Shown: positions 8,714 through 18,603, counted from the first letter of the stretch. The stretch: DNA of 64,000 nucleotides from Clostridia bacterium (GCA_017428085.1 JAFRRP010000019.1:100184-164183); one strand, 5' to 3'. Program-made: numbers and translations. Notes: a model not told the origin generated them from the sequence alone.

Positions 8714-9484
8714 ATGCTGGATTACCTGAAATTCGATGAGAACAACGTGAAGACCGTCTGCGAGATGGGCGGTTTCCACGCCGATATGAATATGAACATC
8801 TGGGTACGCATCCTGCAACCGGGGCAGAAGCTGGAATTCTGTTCCGACACGCTGGAGACCGCCGTGCTGCTGCTGGCGGGGCGCGTCAAATTCCGCTGGG
8901 GCGACCGTGTCGAGGACTGCGCCCGGGAAAATCCGTTTGACCTCAAGCCGTGGACGCTGCACGTGAGCCGCAACAGCCCCTTTGCGGTGGAGGCCGTTGC
9001 GGAGAGCCGGATCATCATCCAGCAGACCGACAATGAGAAAGAGTGGGAGCCACGCTTTTACACGCCGGAAAACTGCCTGTATCAGGAGTTCGGCAAGGGC
9101 CAGTGGGGCGGCACGGGTCACCGCGTGGTCTCCACCATGTTCGACCCGGACAACGAACCGGATTCCAACATGGTGCTGGGAGAGGTCTTCACCAAGGCCG
9201 GCAAGTGGAGCAGCTATCCGCCGCACCACCACCCCCAGCCTGAGGTCTACTACTACGAGTTCGACAAGCCGCAGGGCTTCGGCGCGTGCTATAACGGCGA
9301 CGACGTTTATAAGACCGCGGACGGGTCCGCCTGCTATATCGAACCCGGCAAGGACCACCAGCAGGCCGCCGCCCCCGGCTACGAGATGTACTACGTCTGG
9401 ATGATCCGCCATATCGACGGAGACCCGTGGTACAAGACCACCCGCTTCGTCAGCCCGGAGCATGAGTGGCTGGTGGGACAGTAA
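8714..9484 (+). CDS. iolB: 5-deoxy-glucuronate isomerase
   Basis: 256 residues, KduI/IolB cupin family. It has the metal-binding region [19 protein letters not shown], and the C-terminal half ends [18 protein letters not shown]. It converts 5-deoxy-D-glucuronate to 5-dehydro-2-deoxy-D-gluconate, feeding IolC. It lies 2 nt after iolC, implying translational coupling. Confidence 0.94.
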   Translation: MLDYLKFDENNVKTVCEMGGFHADMNMNIWVRILQPGQKLEFCSDTLETAVLLLAGRVKFRWGDRVEDCARENPFDLKPWTLHVSRNSPFAVEAVAESRIIIQQTDNEKEWEPRFYTPENCLYQEFGKGQWGGTGHRVVSTMFDPDNEPDSNMVLGEVFTKAGKWSSYPPHHHPQPEVYYYEFDKPQGFGACYNGDDVYKTADGSACYIEPGKDHQQAAAPGYEMYYVWMIRHIDGDPWYKTTRFVSPEHEWLVGQ

Positions 9485-9536
9485 ACGATCGCAATCATCA
9501 TATATCAACAGAGAAAATGAGATAGGAGGAAGTCTT

Positions 9537-11456
9537 ATGCCCATTATGACCACAGGACAGGCCATCGTAAAATTTCTTGACAACCAGTACGTCTCCTTCG
9601 ACGGGAAGGAGACCAAGTTCGTGGAGGGGATCTTCACCGTGTTCGGTCACGGGATCGTCTGCGGTCTCGGTCAGGCGCTGGACGAGGACCCCGGCCAACT
9701 GAAGGTATTTCAGGGGAAGAACGAACAGGGGATGGCCCATGTTGCCACGTCCTTTGCCAAGCAGAACAACCGCCGAAAGATCATCGCTTGTTCCTCATCC
9801 ATCGGCCCCGGCGCCGCCAACATGGTCACCGCCGCCGCTACCGCTACGGTCAACAACGTGCCGCTGCTGCTGTTCCCGGCGGATTCCTTTTCCACCCGGC
9901 AGCCGGACCCCGTGCTGCAGCAGTTCGAGCAGCCTTATTCACTGACCGTCACCACCAACGACGCCTATAAGCCCGTATGCCGCTACTGGGACCGTGTCGC
10001 CCGTCCGGAGCAGGTCATGAGCGCCCTGCTCAACGCCATGCGCGCGCTCACTGATACCGCCAACTGCGGCGCGGTATGTATTTCGCTGTGTCAGGACGTG
10101 GAGGGCGAGAGCTACGACTTCCCGGAACGCTTCTTCCAAAAGCGCGTCCATAAGTTCACGCGCATCACCCCGGACGCGGACGAGCTCACCGATATCGCTG
10201 CTATCATCGCTGGCGCGAAAAAGCCCCTGCTGATCGCCGGCGGCGGCGTGCGCTATTCCGAGGCGGGCGAGGCCGTGGAGGCCTTTGCCGAGAGGTTCAA
10301 CATCCCGTTTGCGGAGACTCAGTCCGGCAAGTCCGCCGTGCTGTCCTCCCATCCGTATAATCTCGGCGGCGTGGGCGTCACCGGCAATCTGGCCGCCAAC
10401 ACCATCGCCAAGGAAGCGGACGTCGTCATCGGCGTGGGCACCCGCTTCTCCGACTTCACCACCGCGTCCAAGTCCCTGTTCCGCGACGACGTGAAGGTGG
10501 TCACGATCAACACCGACCGCTTCGACGCCTACAAGCTGGACGCCGTCAAGTGCGTCGCCGACGCCAAAAAGGCTGTCGCTGCCCTGTCGGACGCGCTGGC
10601 CGCCAAGGGCTACAGGGCCGCCTATACAACGGAGATCGCCGACGCCAAGGCCGCGTGGGACGCCGAGATGAAGCGCCTCGCCGACTATGCCTATGGCGAA
10701 AGCTTTGAACCGCTGATCAAGGCCCGGTATGAGGCTACGATCCCGGAGTTCGTCAAGCTCTACGGCAGCGCCCTGACCCAGACGCAGGCGCTGGCCTACA
10801 TCCGCGCGCATATCGCGCCGGACGCCATCGCCGTGGCCGCCGCGGGCTCGCTGCCCGGCTGCATGCAGCGCATGTGGACCGCCGACGTGCGTGACACCTA
10901 CAATATGGAATACGGCTATTCCTGCATGGGCTACGAGATCGCCGGCGCACTCGGCTCCAAGCTGGCCGAGCCCGACAGGGAAGTCTACGCCTTCTGCGGC
11001 GACGGCAGCTATCTGATGCTCCACTCGGAGCTGGTCACCTCTATTCAGGAGGGCAAAAAGATCAACGTGCTGCTGTTCGACAACGCGGGCTTCGGCTGCA
11101 TCAACAACCTGCAGATGGGCAACGGCATCGGCAACCTTGCCACGGAGTTCCGCAAGCGCGACGAAAACGGCCAACTGCTGGGCGATATCCTCCCCATCGA
11201 CTTCGCCATGTGCGCCGCGGGCTACGGCTGCAAGACCTATCAGGTGAGAACGATGGAGGATCTGGCCTTCGCGCTGGAAGACAGCAAAAAGCAGACCGTC
11301 TCCACGCTGCTTGATATCAAGGTACTGCCCAAGACAATGACCGACGGCTACGGCGCGTGGTGGCACGTGGGCATCGCCTCCACCTCCTCCAAGGAATCCG
11401 TGCGGGAGGCCTACAACGAAAAAGCAAAAAATCTCAGTAAAGCGAGGAAATACTGA
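9537..11456 (+). CDS. iolD: 3D-(3,5/4)-trihydroxycyclohexane-1,2-dione hydrolase
   Basis: 639 residues, thiamine-diphosphate enzyme of the acetolactate-synthase fold. N-terminal PYR domain with [16 protein letters not shown] and [21 protein letters not shown]-terminal PP domain with [15 protein letters not shown] and, ~25 residues on, the asparagine of [13 protein letters not shown], together the TPP/Mg motif. IolD opens the inositol ring to 5-deoxy-glucuronate. The start at 9537 is chosen because ATAGGAGGAAG lies just upstream; the in-frame extension overlaps iolB. Confidence 0.95.
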   Translation: MPIMTTGQAIVKFLDNQYVSFDGKETKFVEGIFTVFGHGIVCGLGQALDEDPGQLKVFQGKNEQGMAHVATSFAKQNNRRKIIACSSSIGPGAANMVTAAATATVNNVPLLLFPADSFSTRQPDPVLQQFEQPYSLTVTTNDAYKPVCRYWDRVARPEQVMSALLNAMRALTDTANCGAVCISLCQDVEGESYDFPERFFQKRVHKFTRITPDADELTDIAAIIAGAKKPLLIAGGGVRYSEAGEAVEAFAERFNIPFAETQSGKSAVLSSHPYNLGGVGVTGNLAANTIAKEADVVIGVGTRFSDFTTASKSLFRDDVKVVTINTDRFDAYKLDAVKCVADAKKAVAALSDALAAKGYRAAYTTEIADAKAAWDAEMKRLADYAYGESFEPLIKARYEATIPEFVKLYGSALTQTQALAYIRAHIAPDAIAVAAAGSLPGCMQRMWTADVRDTYNMEYGYSCMGYEIAGALGSKLAEPDREVYAFCGDGSYLMLHSELVTSIQEGKKINVLLFDNAGFGCINNLQMGNGIGNLATEFRKRDENGQLLGDILPIDFAMCAAGYGCKTYQVRTMEDLAFALEDSKKQTVSTLLDIKVLPKTMTDGYGAWWHVGIASTSSKESVREAYNEKAKNLSKARKY

Positions 11457-11457
11457 T

Positions 11458-12351
11458 ATGCTGGACAAGAACAAAGTAAAACTCGGAATCGCCCCTATCG
11501 GGTGGACCAACGACGACATGCCGGACCTCGGCGCGGAGAACACCTTTGAGCAGTGCGTTTCTGAAATGGCGCTGGCGGGCTTCACCGGCTGTGAGGTGGG
11601 CAACAAGTACCCCAAGGACACGACGGTGCTGAAAAAGGCACTGGACCTGCGCGGCATGCAGATCTGCAACGCCTGGTTCTCCTCCTTCCTGATCACCAAG
11701 CCCTACGAGGAAGTGGAGGCGGACTTCATCAAGCACGCCACCTTCCTGAAAGAGATGGGCGCGAAGGTGGTCGGCATCTCCGAGCAGAGCTATTCCATCC
11801 AGGGCACGGACAAGCCGATCTTTGAGGCGAAATATGTGATGAACGACGAGGAATGGGACGTGTTCTGCAAGGGGCTCAACCGTCTGGGCAAGACTGCTAA
11901 TGAGTTAGGGATCGCCCTGACGTTGCATCACCACATGGGCACCGTCGTGCAGACAGAGGCCGAGATCGACCGCATGATGGAAAACACCGATCCGGAGCTG
12001 TTCAGCCTGCTGTTTGACTCCGGCCATCTGGCCTACTGCGGCGAGGACTACATGTCCGTGCTGAAAAAGTACGCCAAGCGTATCAAACACGTCCACCTGA
12101 AGGATATCCGCCCCGACGTGATCGCGAAAGTCAAGGCGGAGCATCTGAGCTTCCTGCAGGGCGTGCGGCTGGGCACCTTCACGGTCCCCGGCGACGGCGC
12201 GATCGACTTCGCCCCCATTTTCGACGTGCTGGAGCAGACCGGCTATGAGGGTTACGTCCTCGTGGAAGCCGAACAGGACCCCGCGATCGCCAATCCGTTT
12301 GAATACGCGCTGAAAGCGCGGAAGTATATCAAGGAAAAGGCGGGGCTTTGA
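11458..12351 (+). CDS. iolE: Myo-inosose-2 dehydratase
   Basis: 297 residues, xylose-isomerase-like TIM barrel. Motifs: [47 protein letters not shown] and HVHLKDIRP, with metal-binding Glu, Asp and His in place. It dehydrates 2-keto-myo-inositol to the dione used by IolD. It begins 1 nt after the iolD stop. A ~130-bp gap with a palindromic repeat separates it from iolA. Confidence 0.95.
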   Translation: MLDKNKVKLGIAPIGWTNDDMPDLGAENTFEQCVSEMALAGFTGCEVGNKYPKDTTVLKKALDLRGMQICNAWFSSFLITKPYEEVEADFIKHATFLKEMGAKVVGISEQSYSIQGTDKPIFEAKYVMNDEEWDVFCKGLNRLGKTANELGIALTLHHHMGTVVQTEAEIDRMMENTDPELFSLLFDSGHLAYCGEDYMSVLKKYAKRIKHVHLKDIRPDVIAKVKAEHLSFLQGVRLGTFTVPGDGAIDFAPIFDVLEQTGYEGYVLVEAEQDPAIANPFEYALKARKYIKEKAGL

Positions 12352-12355
12352 TCCA

Positions 12356-12472
12356 GTAGCGCGGCACCTAAGTGCAGCAATGAGGGAAAGCAACTAATAA
12401 ATTGGAAAATCATTTCTGTTTCAGGAAGAAAACAATCACATAAGTCAATGCGGCACTAAGGTGCCGCGCTAC
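12356..12472 (+). repeat. Palindromic intergenic repeat, copy 1 (iolE-iolA)
   Basis: Left arm 12356-12378 (GTAGCGCGGCACCTAAGTGC...) and right arm 12450-12472 (...AGGTGCCGCGCTAC) are inverted copies around an AT-rich centre. Each arm itself contains a small palindrome GGCACCTnnGTGC. The same unit recurs between iolA and iolG. Confidence 0.8.
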
Positions 12473-12501
12473 CGCAGTAATATATGAAAGGAAACAGCAT
12501 T

Positions 12502-14007
12502 ATGGCAGAAAAACTGAAGTATTTTTGCAACGGTCAGTACGTGGAATCCAAGACGGAAAAGTACTACGACCTGCACAACCCCTCCACCGGTGAAGTGACC
12601 GGCTACGCGCCCTGCTGCACCGCGGACGAAGTCAATGCCGCCATCGCGGCCGCCAAGGCTGCCTATCCGGGATGGAGCTCCACCCCCGCCATCAAGCGTT
12701 CTCAGATCCTCTATAAAGTGCGCGAGTTGCTGATCGAGCACATGGAGGAACTGACCTACCTCGTTGCCGAGGAAAACGGCAAATGCTGGGCGGAGGCCGA
12801 GGGCGACGTGCTCAAGGCCAAAGAAGGTACGGAGCTGGCCTGTCAGGTGCCGTCCCTGATGATGGGCGAGAGCACCATGGACGCCTCCCGCGGGTACGAT
12901 ACCGTCAAATACCGCGAGTCCATGGGCGTGTTCGCGGGCATCGTACCGGTGAACTTCCCGGCCATGATCCCCTTCGGCTGGATGACGCCCGTGTGCATCG
13001 CCTGCGGCAACACGATGGTGCTGAAAGCGGCGTCCCTGACCCCCCGCACGGCGCTTCGCATCGCCGAGCTGTATAAAGAGGCCGGCGTGCCGGACGGCGT
13101 CGTCAACGTGGTGACCTGCTCCAGAAACGAGATCGACGTGATCCTCGACCATCCTGATGTCAAGGGCATCACCTTCGTGGGCTCCACTCCCGTGGGCAAG
13201 AAGATCTACGAAAAGGCCGCCCGTTCCGGCAAGCGCGTCCAGTGCCTGTGCCAGGCCAAGAATCACGCCCTCGTCATGAGCGATACTCCCATCGAGCGCA
13301 CCGTGGCGGGCGTCATCAACTCCGCCTTCGGCTGCGCGGGCCAGCGGTGCATGGCGCTGTCCTGCTGTGTGGTGGAGGACGCCATCGCGGATCGGTTCGT
13401 CGAAGAGCTGGTCAAGCAGGCAAGCCAGATCAAGGTAGGCCCCGCCTACGACAAGACCAGTAAGCTGGGCCCGATCACCTATGAAAAGCATTATCACGAG
13501 GTCATCGCCGATATCGACAAGGGCGTGCGTGAGGGCGCAAAGCTGGTGCTGGACGGCCGCAACTGCAAGGTGGAAGGCTTTGATAACGGCTACTACGTCG
13601 GTCCCACGATCTTCGACCACGTGGAAGAGGATATGACCATCGGCAGAGACGAGGTCTTCGGCCCGGTGCTGTCCATCAAACGCTGCAGGGACTTCAAAGA
13701 GGGCCTTGCCAAGATGAACGCCAACCCCTACGCCAACGGCTCGGTCATCTTCACCCAGAACGGCTACTTTGCCCGTGAGTTCGTACGCCATACGCACGGC
13801 GGCATGGTCGGCGTCAACGTGGGCATCCCGGTGCCGATCGGCTTCTTTCCGTTCGCCGGGCATAAGGACAGCTTCTTCGGCGACCTCCACTGCCTCGGAA
13901 AGGACGCCTATCGCTTCTTCACCGAAAGCAAATGCGTGACGACACGGTGGTTTGACGAGGAAGAAAAGACGAATACGAACGTCACTACCTGGGACGGAAC
14001 GATCTGA
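12502..14007 (+). CDS. iolA: Methylmalonate/malonate-semialdehyde dehydrogenase (CoA-acylating)
   Basis: 501 residues, aldehyde dehydrogenase superfamily. Features: NFPAMIPFGWM, FVGSTPVGKKIYE (NAD-binding) and FGCAGQRCMALSCCVV with the catalytic Cys in GQRCMA. These match the MMSDH group, which converts malonate semialdehyde to acetyl-CoA and CO2 in inositol breakdown. The ATG at 12502 is preferred over 12484 because GAAAGGAAA lies at the right distance from it. It is flanked on both sides by the same palindromic repeat, unlike the tightly packed iolJCBDE genes. Confidence 0.93.
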   Translation: MAEKLKYFCNGQYVESKTEKYYDLHNPSTGEVTGYAPCCTADEVNAAIAAAKAAYPGWSSTPAIKRSQILYKVRELLIEHMEELTYLVAEENGKCWAEAEGDVLKAKEGTELACQVPSLMMGESTMDASRGYDTVKYRESMGVFAGIVPVNFPAMIPFGWMTPVCIACGNTMVLKAASLTPRTALRIAELYKEAGVPDGVVNVVTCSRNEIDVILDHPDVKGITFVGSTPVGKKIYEKAARSGKRVQCLCQAKNHALVMSDTPIERTVAGVINSAFGCAGQRCMALSCCVVEDAIADRFVEELVKQASQIKVGPAYDKTSKLGPITYEKHYHEVIADIDKGVREGAKLVLDGRNCKVEGFDNGYYVGPTIFDHVEEDMTIGRDEVFGPVLSIKRCRDFKEGLAKMNANPYANGSVIFTQNGYFAREFVRHTHGGMVGVNVGIPVPIGFFPFAGHKDSFFGDLHCLGKDAYRFFTESKCVTTRWFDEEEKTNTNVTTWDGTI

Positions 14008-14010
14008 TGC

Positions 14011-14099
14011 GGTAGCGCGGCACCTCTGTGCCGCTCTTCGCATTATCTATCATTAAAAAATTAAATTTGTTAATAGCGGCACTGAGGTGCCGCGCTACC
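14011..14099 (+). repeat. Palindromic intergenic repeat, copy 2 (iolA-iolG)
   Basis: Arms 14011-14035 and 14075-14099 are inverted copies matching at 24 of 25 positions (GGTAGCGCGGCACCTCTGTG... and its complement), with a 39-nt AT-rich centre. The arm sequence is shared with the element at 12356-12472. Confidence 0.85.
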
Positions 14100-14120
14100 G
14101 AAAAAGAAAGGAATTAACGC

Positions 14121-15131
14121 ATGTTAAACATCGGTATTATTGGCGCCGGAAGAATCGGCAAAGTGCATCTGGAATCCATTTCCTATCACGTCAAAAACGC
14201 GACCGTCAAGGCGGTGGCCGATCCCTTTATGAATGACGAAACCAAGGCTTTTATTGAGAGCTTCGGCGTCAAGGACATTTACACGGATTATAAGAAGATC
14301 CTCGAAGATAATGACATCGACGCGGTGCTGGTCTGTTCCTCCACGGATACCCACGCCGCCATCTCCATCGAGGCGATCGAGGCGGGTAAGCACGTATTCT
14401 GCGAAAAGCCCGTGGATCACTCCGTGGAAAAGATCCAGGCTGTTGCCGACGCTCTCGCCAAGCACCCCGGCACGAAGTTCCAGGTGGGTTTCAACCGCCG
14501 TTTCGACCACAACTTCGCCGCGGTCCGAAAGGCCTACGACGCGGGCAAGATCGGCGAGGCCCATATCCTGAAGATCACCTCCCGCGATCCCGAGCCGCCC
14601 AACCCCAAGTACATCGCCGTTTCCGGCGGCATCTTCCTGGATATGACCATCCACGATTTCGATATGGCATGCTTCCTGACCAACTCCGACGTGGAGGAGA
14701 TCTATGTCAACTCCGCCGTGCTGGTGGACCCTGCCATTGGCGAGCAGGGCGACGTGGACACCGCCATCATCACCATGAAGATGAGCAACGGGGCTCTTGC
14801 GGTGATCGACAACTCCCGCCGCGCGGCCTACGGCTATGACCAGAGAGCCGAGCTGTTCGGCTCCAAGGGGATGGTGGCCACTGCCAACGACACGCTTTCC
14901 ACCGCGGTCATCGCCGATGAGAACGGCGTGACCGGTGAGAAGCCGCTGTTCTTCTTCCTGGAGAGGTACATGGAATCCTTCAGCGAGGAAATGCGCCAGT
15001 TCGTGAACGCCTGTGAGAACGATACGGAGGTGCCCGTGGGTATCCACGCCGGTATGCAGTCCGTCAAGATCGGTCTCGCCGCGAAGAAATCCGTCGCGGA
15101 GCACAGACCCGTCCTGCTGTCCGAGATCTGA
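14121..15131 (+). CDS. iolG: Inositol 2-dehydrogenase
   Basis: 336 residues, Gfo/Idh/MocA family. N-terminal Rossmann motif GIIGAGRIGKVHLESI, then FCEKPVDHSV with the conserved Lys, and GGIFLDMTIHDFDMACFL with the Asp and His of the substrate site. It oxidises myo-inositol to 2-keto-myo-inositol with NAD, the entry step for IolE. It is last in the cluster. No inositol transporter or repressor gene is seen nearby. Confidence 0.94.
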   Translation: MLNIGIIGAGRIGKVHLESISYHVKNATVKAVADPFMNDETKAFIESFGVKDIYTDYKKILEDNDIDAVLVCSSTDTHAAISIEAIEAGKHVFCEKPVDHSVEKIQAVADALAKHPGTKFQVGFNRRFDHNFAAVRKAYDAGKIGEAHILKITSRDPEPPNPKYIAVSGGIFLDMTIHDFDMACFLTNSDVEEIYVNSAVLVDPAIGEQGDVDTAIITMKMSNGALAVIDNSRRAAYGYDQRAELFGSKGMVATANDTLSTAVIADENGVTGEKPLFFFLERYMESFSEEMRQFVNACENDTEVPVGIHAGMQSVKIGLAAKKSVAEHRPVLLSEI

Positions 15132-15136
15132 TTTCA

Positions 15137-15330
15137 TTTTAGATCTTAGAGTTCAGTTCTTTGATCTTAGCGTTTATTTCTTGGATCTTATTGCGTGTTT
15201 TCTGAAAACGAGCCGATCTATTTTCATAGTAACGTATAAAGGATCCCCCGACAGATCACCGTCTGCCGGGGGAGCATACTGTTCTGATACTAAGATCTAT
15301 GATCTAAAAACTAAGAACTGAGATCTGATA
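15137..15330. repeat. Imperfect inverted repeat rich in GATCTTAG, with central hairpin
   Basis: The gap between convergent iolG and the VOR operon has AGATCTTAG/TTGATCTTAG motifs on the left and complementary CTAAGATCT/GATCTAAAAACTAAG motifs on the right. Together they could fold into a long imperfect stem around the hairpin at 15244-15273. Confidence 0.5.
15244..15273. terminator. Strong GC hairpin between convergent operons
   Basis: Arms TCCCCCG and CGGGGGA, with inner CAGA/TCTG pairing across one mismatch. No long T-run follows on either strand, so it is a likely but not canonical bidirectional terminator for the iol and VOR operons. Confidence 0.5.
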
Positions 15331-15337
15331 ACGTGAG

Positions 15338-15874
15338 TTACGCCTCGTACCCGTAGCCCAGTTGAATCGCCTTCACGTTCAGCTCCAGCAGGTCGGCATG
15401 CTTGGCGGAGATGACCTTTTTCATCGCGTCCTCCAGCCCATCCATCTTGATAGCATCGCTCACCTTGATGAATTGGCCCATCATGACCATGTTGGCAAGA
15501 GTCGGCGCGCCCATGTCCGCCGCCAGCTTCGTGGCGGGGAGATAGCAAACCCTTACGTCTGTTCGCTCCACCTTGCGCTCGATCAGCGTGGAATCCACCA
15601 AAATCGTGCCGCCTGGCTTGACGGCGCCCTCATATTTGTCAAGAGAAGGCAGGTTCATGGCGATCAGCACGTCGGGCTCCGAAACGATGGGGGAGCCCAC
15701 CGGCTCATCGCTAAGGATCACACTGCAGTTGGCGGTGCCGCCGCGCATTTCGGGACCGTAGCTGGGCAGCCAGCTCAGCTCGCGGCCTTCAAACAGGCCC
15801 TTATAGGCGATGCACTTGCCGGCAAACAAAACGCCCTGCCCGCCGAATCCGGCGATCAATAATTCTGTCGTCAT
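15338..15874 (-). CDS. 2-oxoacid:ferredoxin oxidoreductase, gamma subunit (VOR/KOR type)
   Basis: 178 residues. The N-terminal GFGGQGVLFAGK and LPSYGPEMRGGTANCSVI motifs are diagnostic of the gamma subunit that binds CoA. It works with the beta (15876), alpha (16625) and ferredoxin (17696) subunits. The complex interconverts a 2-oxoacid plus CoA with acyl-CoA plus CO2 and reduced ferredoxin. The sequence most resembles the branched-chain/2-oxoglutarate (Vor/Kor) group rather than pyruvate oxidoreductase. It is the last gene of the minus-strand operon, 1 nt after the beta gene. Confidence 0.9.
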   Translation of the reverse strand: MTTELLIAGFGGQGVLFAGKCIAYKGLFEGRELSWLPSYGPEMRGGTANCSVILSDEPVGSPIVSEPDVLIAMNLPSLDKYEGAVKPGGTILVDSTLIERKVERTDVRVCYLPATKLAADMGAPTLANMVMMGQFIKVSDAIKMDGLEDAMKKVISAKHADLLELNVKAIQLGYGYEA

Positions 15875-15875
15875 C

Positions 15876-16625
15876 TTATTCCGCCTCCTTTGCGCTTCTG
15901 TCCTTGTAGACGCCGAGGGGATAGTAGGGGATCATCTTTTCCTCCACCCACTGCAGGGCCTTGTCCGGCGTCATCCCCCAGTTGGTGGGGCAGGAGGAAA
16001 CCACTTCGATCAGGGAGAAGCCCTTTTTGTCGATCTGGTTCCGGAAGCCCTTCAGGATGGCCTTGCCCGCCTGCTTCACGTTTTTCACGTTGTTTACGGC
16101 AACTCTGGCGATGTACTCCGGCCCGTCCAGTTGGGACAGCATCTCGCACACGCGGATGGGATAACCGGCGGTGGCCACGTCTCTGCCGTAGGGGCTGGTC
16201 TGCGTCACCTGTCCCGGCAGGGAGGTCGGGGCCATCTGGCCGCCCGTCATGCCGTAGATGGCGTTATTGACAAAGATGACCGTGATGTTCTCGTTGCGAG
16301 TCGCGGCGTGGACGGTCTCCGCCATGCCGATGGAGGCGAGATCCCCGTCGCCCTGATAGCTGAAGATGATATTGTCCGGCAGGGCTCTTTTCAGACCGGT
16401 CGCCACGGCGGGCGCACGCCCGTGGGCGGCCTCCACCATGTCGCAGGCAAAGTAGTTATAGGCCATGACCGCGCAGCCGACGGGGGCTACGCCGATGGTC
16501 TCGCCCTCAATGCCGAGGCTGTCGATGGCCTCGGCCACCAGACGGTGGATGATGCCATGGGTGCAGCCGGGGCAATAATGCAGCGGCGCGTCCGTTAAAC
16601 TGTGTGGTTTCTGAAATACTACCAT
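15876..16625 (-). CDS. 2-oxoacid:ferredoxin oxidoreductase, beta subunit (TPP-binding)
   Basis: 249 residues. The thiamine-diphosphate motif runs from YQGDGDLASIG to VNNAIYGMTGGQMAPTS (GDGD, then NN ~25 residues on). The N-terminal CPGCTHGIIHRL carries the cysteines for the cluster near the TPP. Size and motifs fit the small beta subunit of four-subunit VOR/KOR enzymes. Its start overlaps the alpha-subunit stop, so the two are translationally coupled. Confidence 0.9.
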   Translation of the reverse strand: MVVFQKPHSLTDAPLHYCPGCTHGIIHRLVAEAIDSLGIEGETIGVAPVGCAVMAYNYFACDMVEAAHGRAPAVATGLKRALPDNIIFSYQGDGDLASIGMAETVHAATRNENITVIFVNNAIYGMTGGQMAPTSLPGQVTQTSPYGRDVATAGYPIRVCEMLSQLDGPEYIARVAVNNVKNVKQAGKAILKGFRNQIDKKGFSLIEVVSSCPTNWGMTPDKALQWVEEKMIPYYPLGVYKDRSAKEAE

Positions 16626-17686
16626 TATTCGTTACCTCCCGCCGATTTTCTGATGGCGTCCAGCACCTGATCCGGCGACGGGATGATGCCGCCGCACCGG
16701 CTGACAAGCGATACGGGCTTTTTGCATTCGGACGCCAGCTTCACGTCCTCGATCATCTGGCCCATGGAGAGTTCCACGCTGATGAACGCCTTTACCTTAT
16801 CGGCTGCGGCAGCGATAGGGGCTTTGGGGAAGGGCCAAATGGTGATGGGACGGATGAGCCCCGCCTTGATTCCCTCTTTACGGGCGGCGTTGACGGCGTT
16901 GCGGCTCACTCTGGCCGCGATGCCGAAGGCCACTACGGCGATCTCTGCGTCGTCCATCAGGTACTCTTCCCAGCGCGTCTCATTGGCTTCCACTTCTTTA
17001 TATCTCTCGTAGCGCGCCAGATTGGTCTGTTCCAGTTCCTCCGGTTGTAAATACAGGGAGTTGATGATATTGTGGGGGCGTTGCATTTTCGTTCCGGTGA
17101 CGGCCCAGGGCTTATCTACTGTGTGGCAGCTGGGCTCCGGCAGCGATACGGGTTCCATCATCTGGCCCATGGTGCCGTCCGCCAACAGCATGGCGGGCAT
17201 GCGGTATTTGTCGGCCAGGTCGAAGGCCAGTGCCGTCAGGTCTGCCATCTCCTGCACGGAGGAGGGCGTCAGCACGATCAGGTGATAGTCGCCGTGTCCG
17301 CCGCCCTTGGTGGCCTGGAAATAGTCGCTCTGGCTGGGCTGGATGGAACCGAGCCCCGGTCCGCCGCGCTGCACGTTGACGATCAGCGCCGGCAGGTCCG
17401 CGCCAGCGATGTAGGAGATGCCCTCCTGCTTCAATGAGACGCCCGGGCTGGAGGAGGAGGTCATGACGCGTTTGCCGGTACCGGCTACGCCGTAGACCAT
17501 GTTGATGGCCGCGATCTCGCTTTCCGCCTGCAAAAACACGCCGCCGATCTTGGGCATGCGTTTGGCCATGTAGGCGGCCAGCTCCGTCTGGGGGGTGATC
17601 GGGTAGCCGAAGTAATGCAGGCAGCCCGCCCGGATGGCGGCCTCCGCAATGGCTTCGTTGCCCTTCATCAATACTTTTTCTGCCAT
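16625..17686 (-). CDS. 2-oxoacid:ferredoxin oxidoreductase, alpha subunit (VorB-like)
   Basis: 353 residues. It has GNEAIAEAAIRAGCLHYFGYPITPQ at the N-terminus, SSSSPGVSLKQEGISYIAGADLP and NVQRGGPGLGSIQPSQSDYFQ, typical of the VorB pyrimidine-binding alpha subunit. The ATG follows GAGGTGAGAGT. The 9-nt gap from the ferredoxin gene and 1-nt overlap with the beta gene show one transcript. Preferred 2-oxoacid (branched-chain, aryl or 2-oxoglutarate) cannot be fixed by eye. Confidence 0.9.
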   Translation of the reverse strand: MAEKVLMKGNEAIAEAAIRAGCLHYFGYPITPQTELAAYMAKRMPKIGGVFLQAESEIAAINMVYGVAGTGKRVMTSSSSPGVSLKQEGISYIAGADLPALIVNVQRGGPGLGSIQPSQSDYFQATKGGGHGDYHLIVLTPSSVQEMADLTALAFDLADKYRMPAMLLADGTMGQMMEPVSLPEPSCHTVDKPWAVTGTKMQRPHNIINSLYLQPEELEQTNLARYERYKEVEANETRWEEYLMDDAEIAVVAFGIAARVSRNAVNAARKEGIKAGLIRPITIWPFPKAPIAAAADKVKAFISVELSMGQMIEDVKLASECKKPVSLVSRCGGIIPSPDQVLDAIRKSAGGNE

Positions 17687-17695
17687 ACTCTCACC

Positions 17696-17902
17696 TCATT
17701 TTTCAACCGTGATCACGCAGTCCGGGCACATGGTAGCGCAGAACGCGCAGCCGATGCACTGGGATATGTCCGTTATCTCGGCGGGGAAATGCCCTTTTTT
17801 GTTGATCTTGTCCTTTGCGAGGACCAGCAGATGCCTGGGACAGGCCTCCACACACAGCCCGCAGCCCTTGCAGACGTCCGTCGCAAACGTCACTTTTGCC
17901 AT
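17696..17902 (-). CDS. 2x[4Fe-4S] ferredoxin delta subunit of the oxidoreductase
   Basis: 68 residues with two CxxCxxCxxxCP clusters: CKGCGLCVEACP and CIGCAFCATMCP. Size and position directly before the alpha gene fit the delta subunit (VorD/KorD) that passes electrons to free ferredoxin. Confidence 0.92.
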   Translation of the reverse strand: MAKVTFATDVCKGCGLCVEACPRHLLVLAKDKINKKGHFPAEITDISQCIGCAFCATMCPDCVITVEK

Positions 17903-17952
17903 AAAAACACCTCTTTAATCAGTTTTGAGTTTTAAGAAAAAGAAATACTTCG

Positions 17953-18603
17953 CTAATATATTTTCTTTTGCAAATGCAATGGAAATACTTTTTTACATAC
18001 AACGTCTTCCGCAATGCGTTCGTCAACGGAAGTGAACGCCAAAGACAGGCCGCACAGGTCGCATAATTCCTCTGTTTTGCCAAAGGTGACAACGACATCC
18101 GCCGGGGTGGTCTCCGCGCCAAGGTTGGAGTTATTGACGATCCCGGTAAAGTGCAATCCGGCTGCGGCCTCGATTTCCCGCATGACTTCCAGCGCGTCCT
18201 GTGCCGTCTGCGTCAGGGGCCGATAGAAGTTTACCACATAGAACAGGTCGAAGTCGTTTTCCTCCCGGATATAGGGGGCGAAACGCCCCAACGCATAGGC
18301 GCCACGGTCGTCTCCTCCGATATCCATGATGACATAACGGTCCTTTCGCTGAACCAACCCGTAAACGTTACTGGGCAGGGAAGGCAGGTCCACGTTGGAA
18401 TTGGCAAACGGAAGGGCGATCAGCTCAATCCCGGCTTCCGCCAGTTCTGTTTCGCTGTCCTTGCTGCGGAAATAGGGATTGACGATATCAAGGTCGGCGA
18501 CGGCCACCTGTTTTCCCTGTCTTTTCAACGCAAAGGCAAAGTTGACCGCGATATTCGTTTTGCCGCTGCCGTAATGGCCGCAAAAAAGATTGATACGTTT
18601 CAA
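17953..18603 (-). CDS. MinD/ParA-like P-loop ATPase
   Basis: 216 residues. P-loop GHYGSGKTN near the N-terminus, then VAVADLDIVNPYFR (switch I-like) and YVIMDIGGDDRGA (Walker B-like DxGG), as in SIMIBI ATPases. The later segment TGIVNNSNLGAETTPADV resembles nucleotide-binding loops of this class. Such proteins can insert cofactors or clusters, or position complexes. Sitting between the ferredoxin subunit and the amidase gene, it may mature or regulate the oxidoreductase; this is inference. The role is not known. Confidence 0.75.
   Translation of the reverse strand: MKRINLFCGHYGSGKTNIAVNFAFALKRQGKQVAVADLDIVNPYFRSKDSETELAEAGIELIALPFANSNVDLPSLPSNVYGLVQRKDRYVIMDIGGDDRGAYALGRFAPYIREENDFDLFYVVNFYRPLTQTAQDALEVMREIEAAAGLHFTGIVNNSNLGAETTPADVVVTFGKTEELCDLCGLSLAFTSVDERIAEDVVCKKVFPLHLQKKIY

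Noticed and set aside
9939..11699. 586-codon minus-strand open frame opposite iolD
   Set aside because: GC-rich codon pattern of iolD leaves the opposite strand open; no motif or start signal.
12356..12472. Palindromic repeat as an ordinary terminator of iolE
   Set aside because: Arms are ~70 nt apart, no T-run follows, and the same arms recur after iolA, so a repeat element is the better reading.
12469..14043. 524-codon minus-strand open frame opposite iolA
   Set aside because: His/Gly/Val-rich shadow translation typical of antisense frames.
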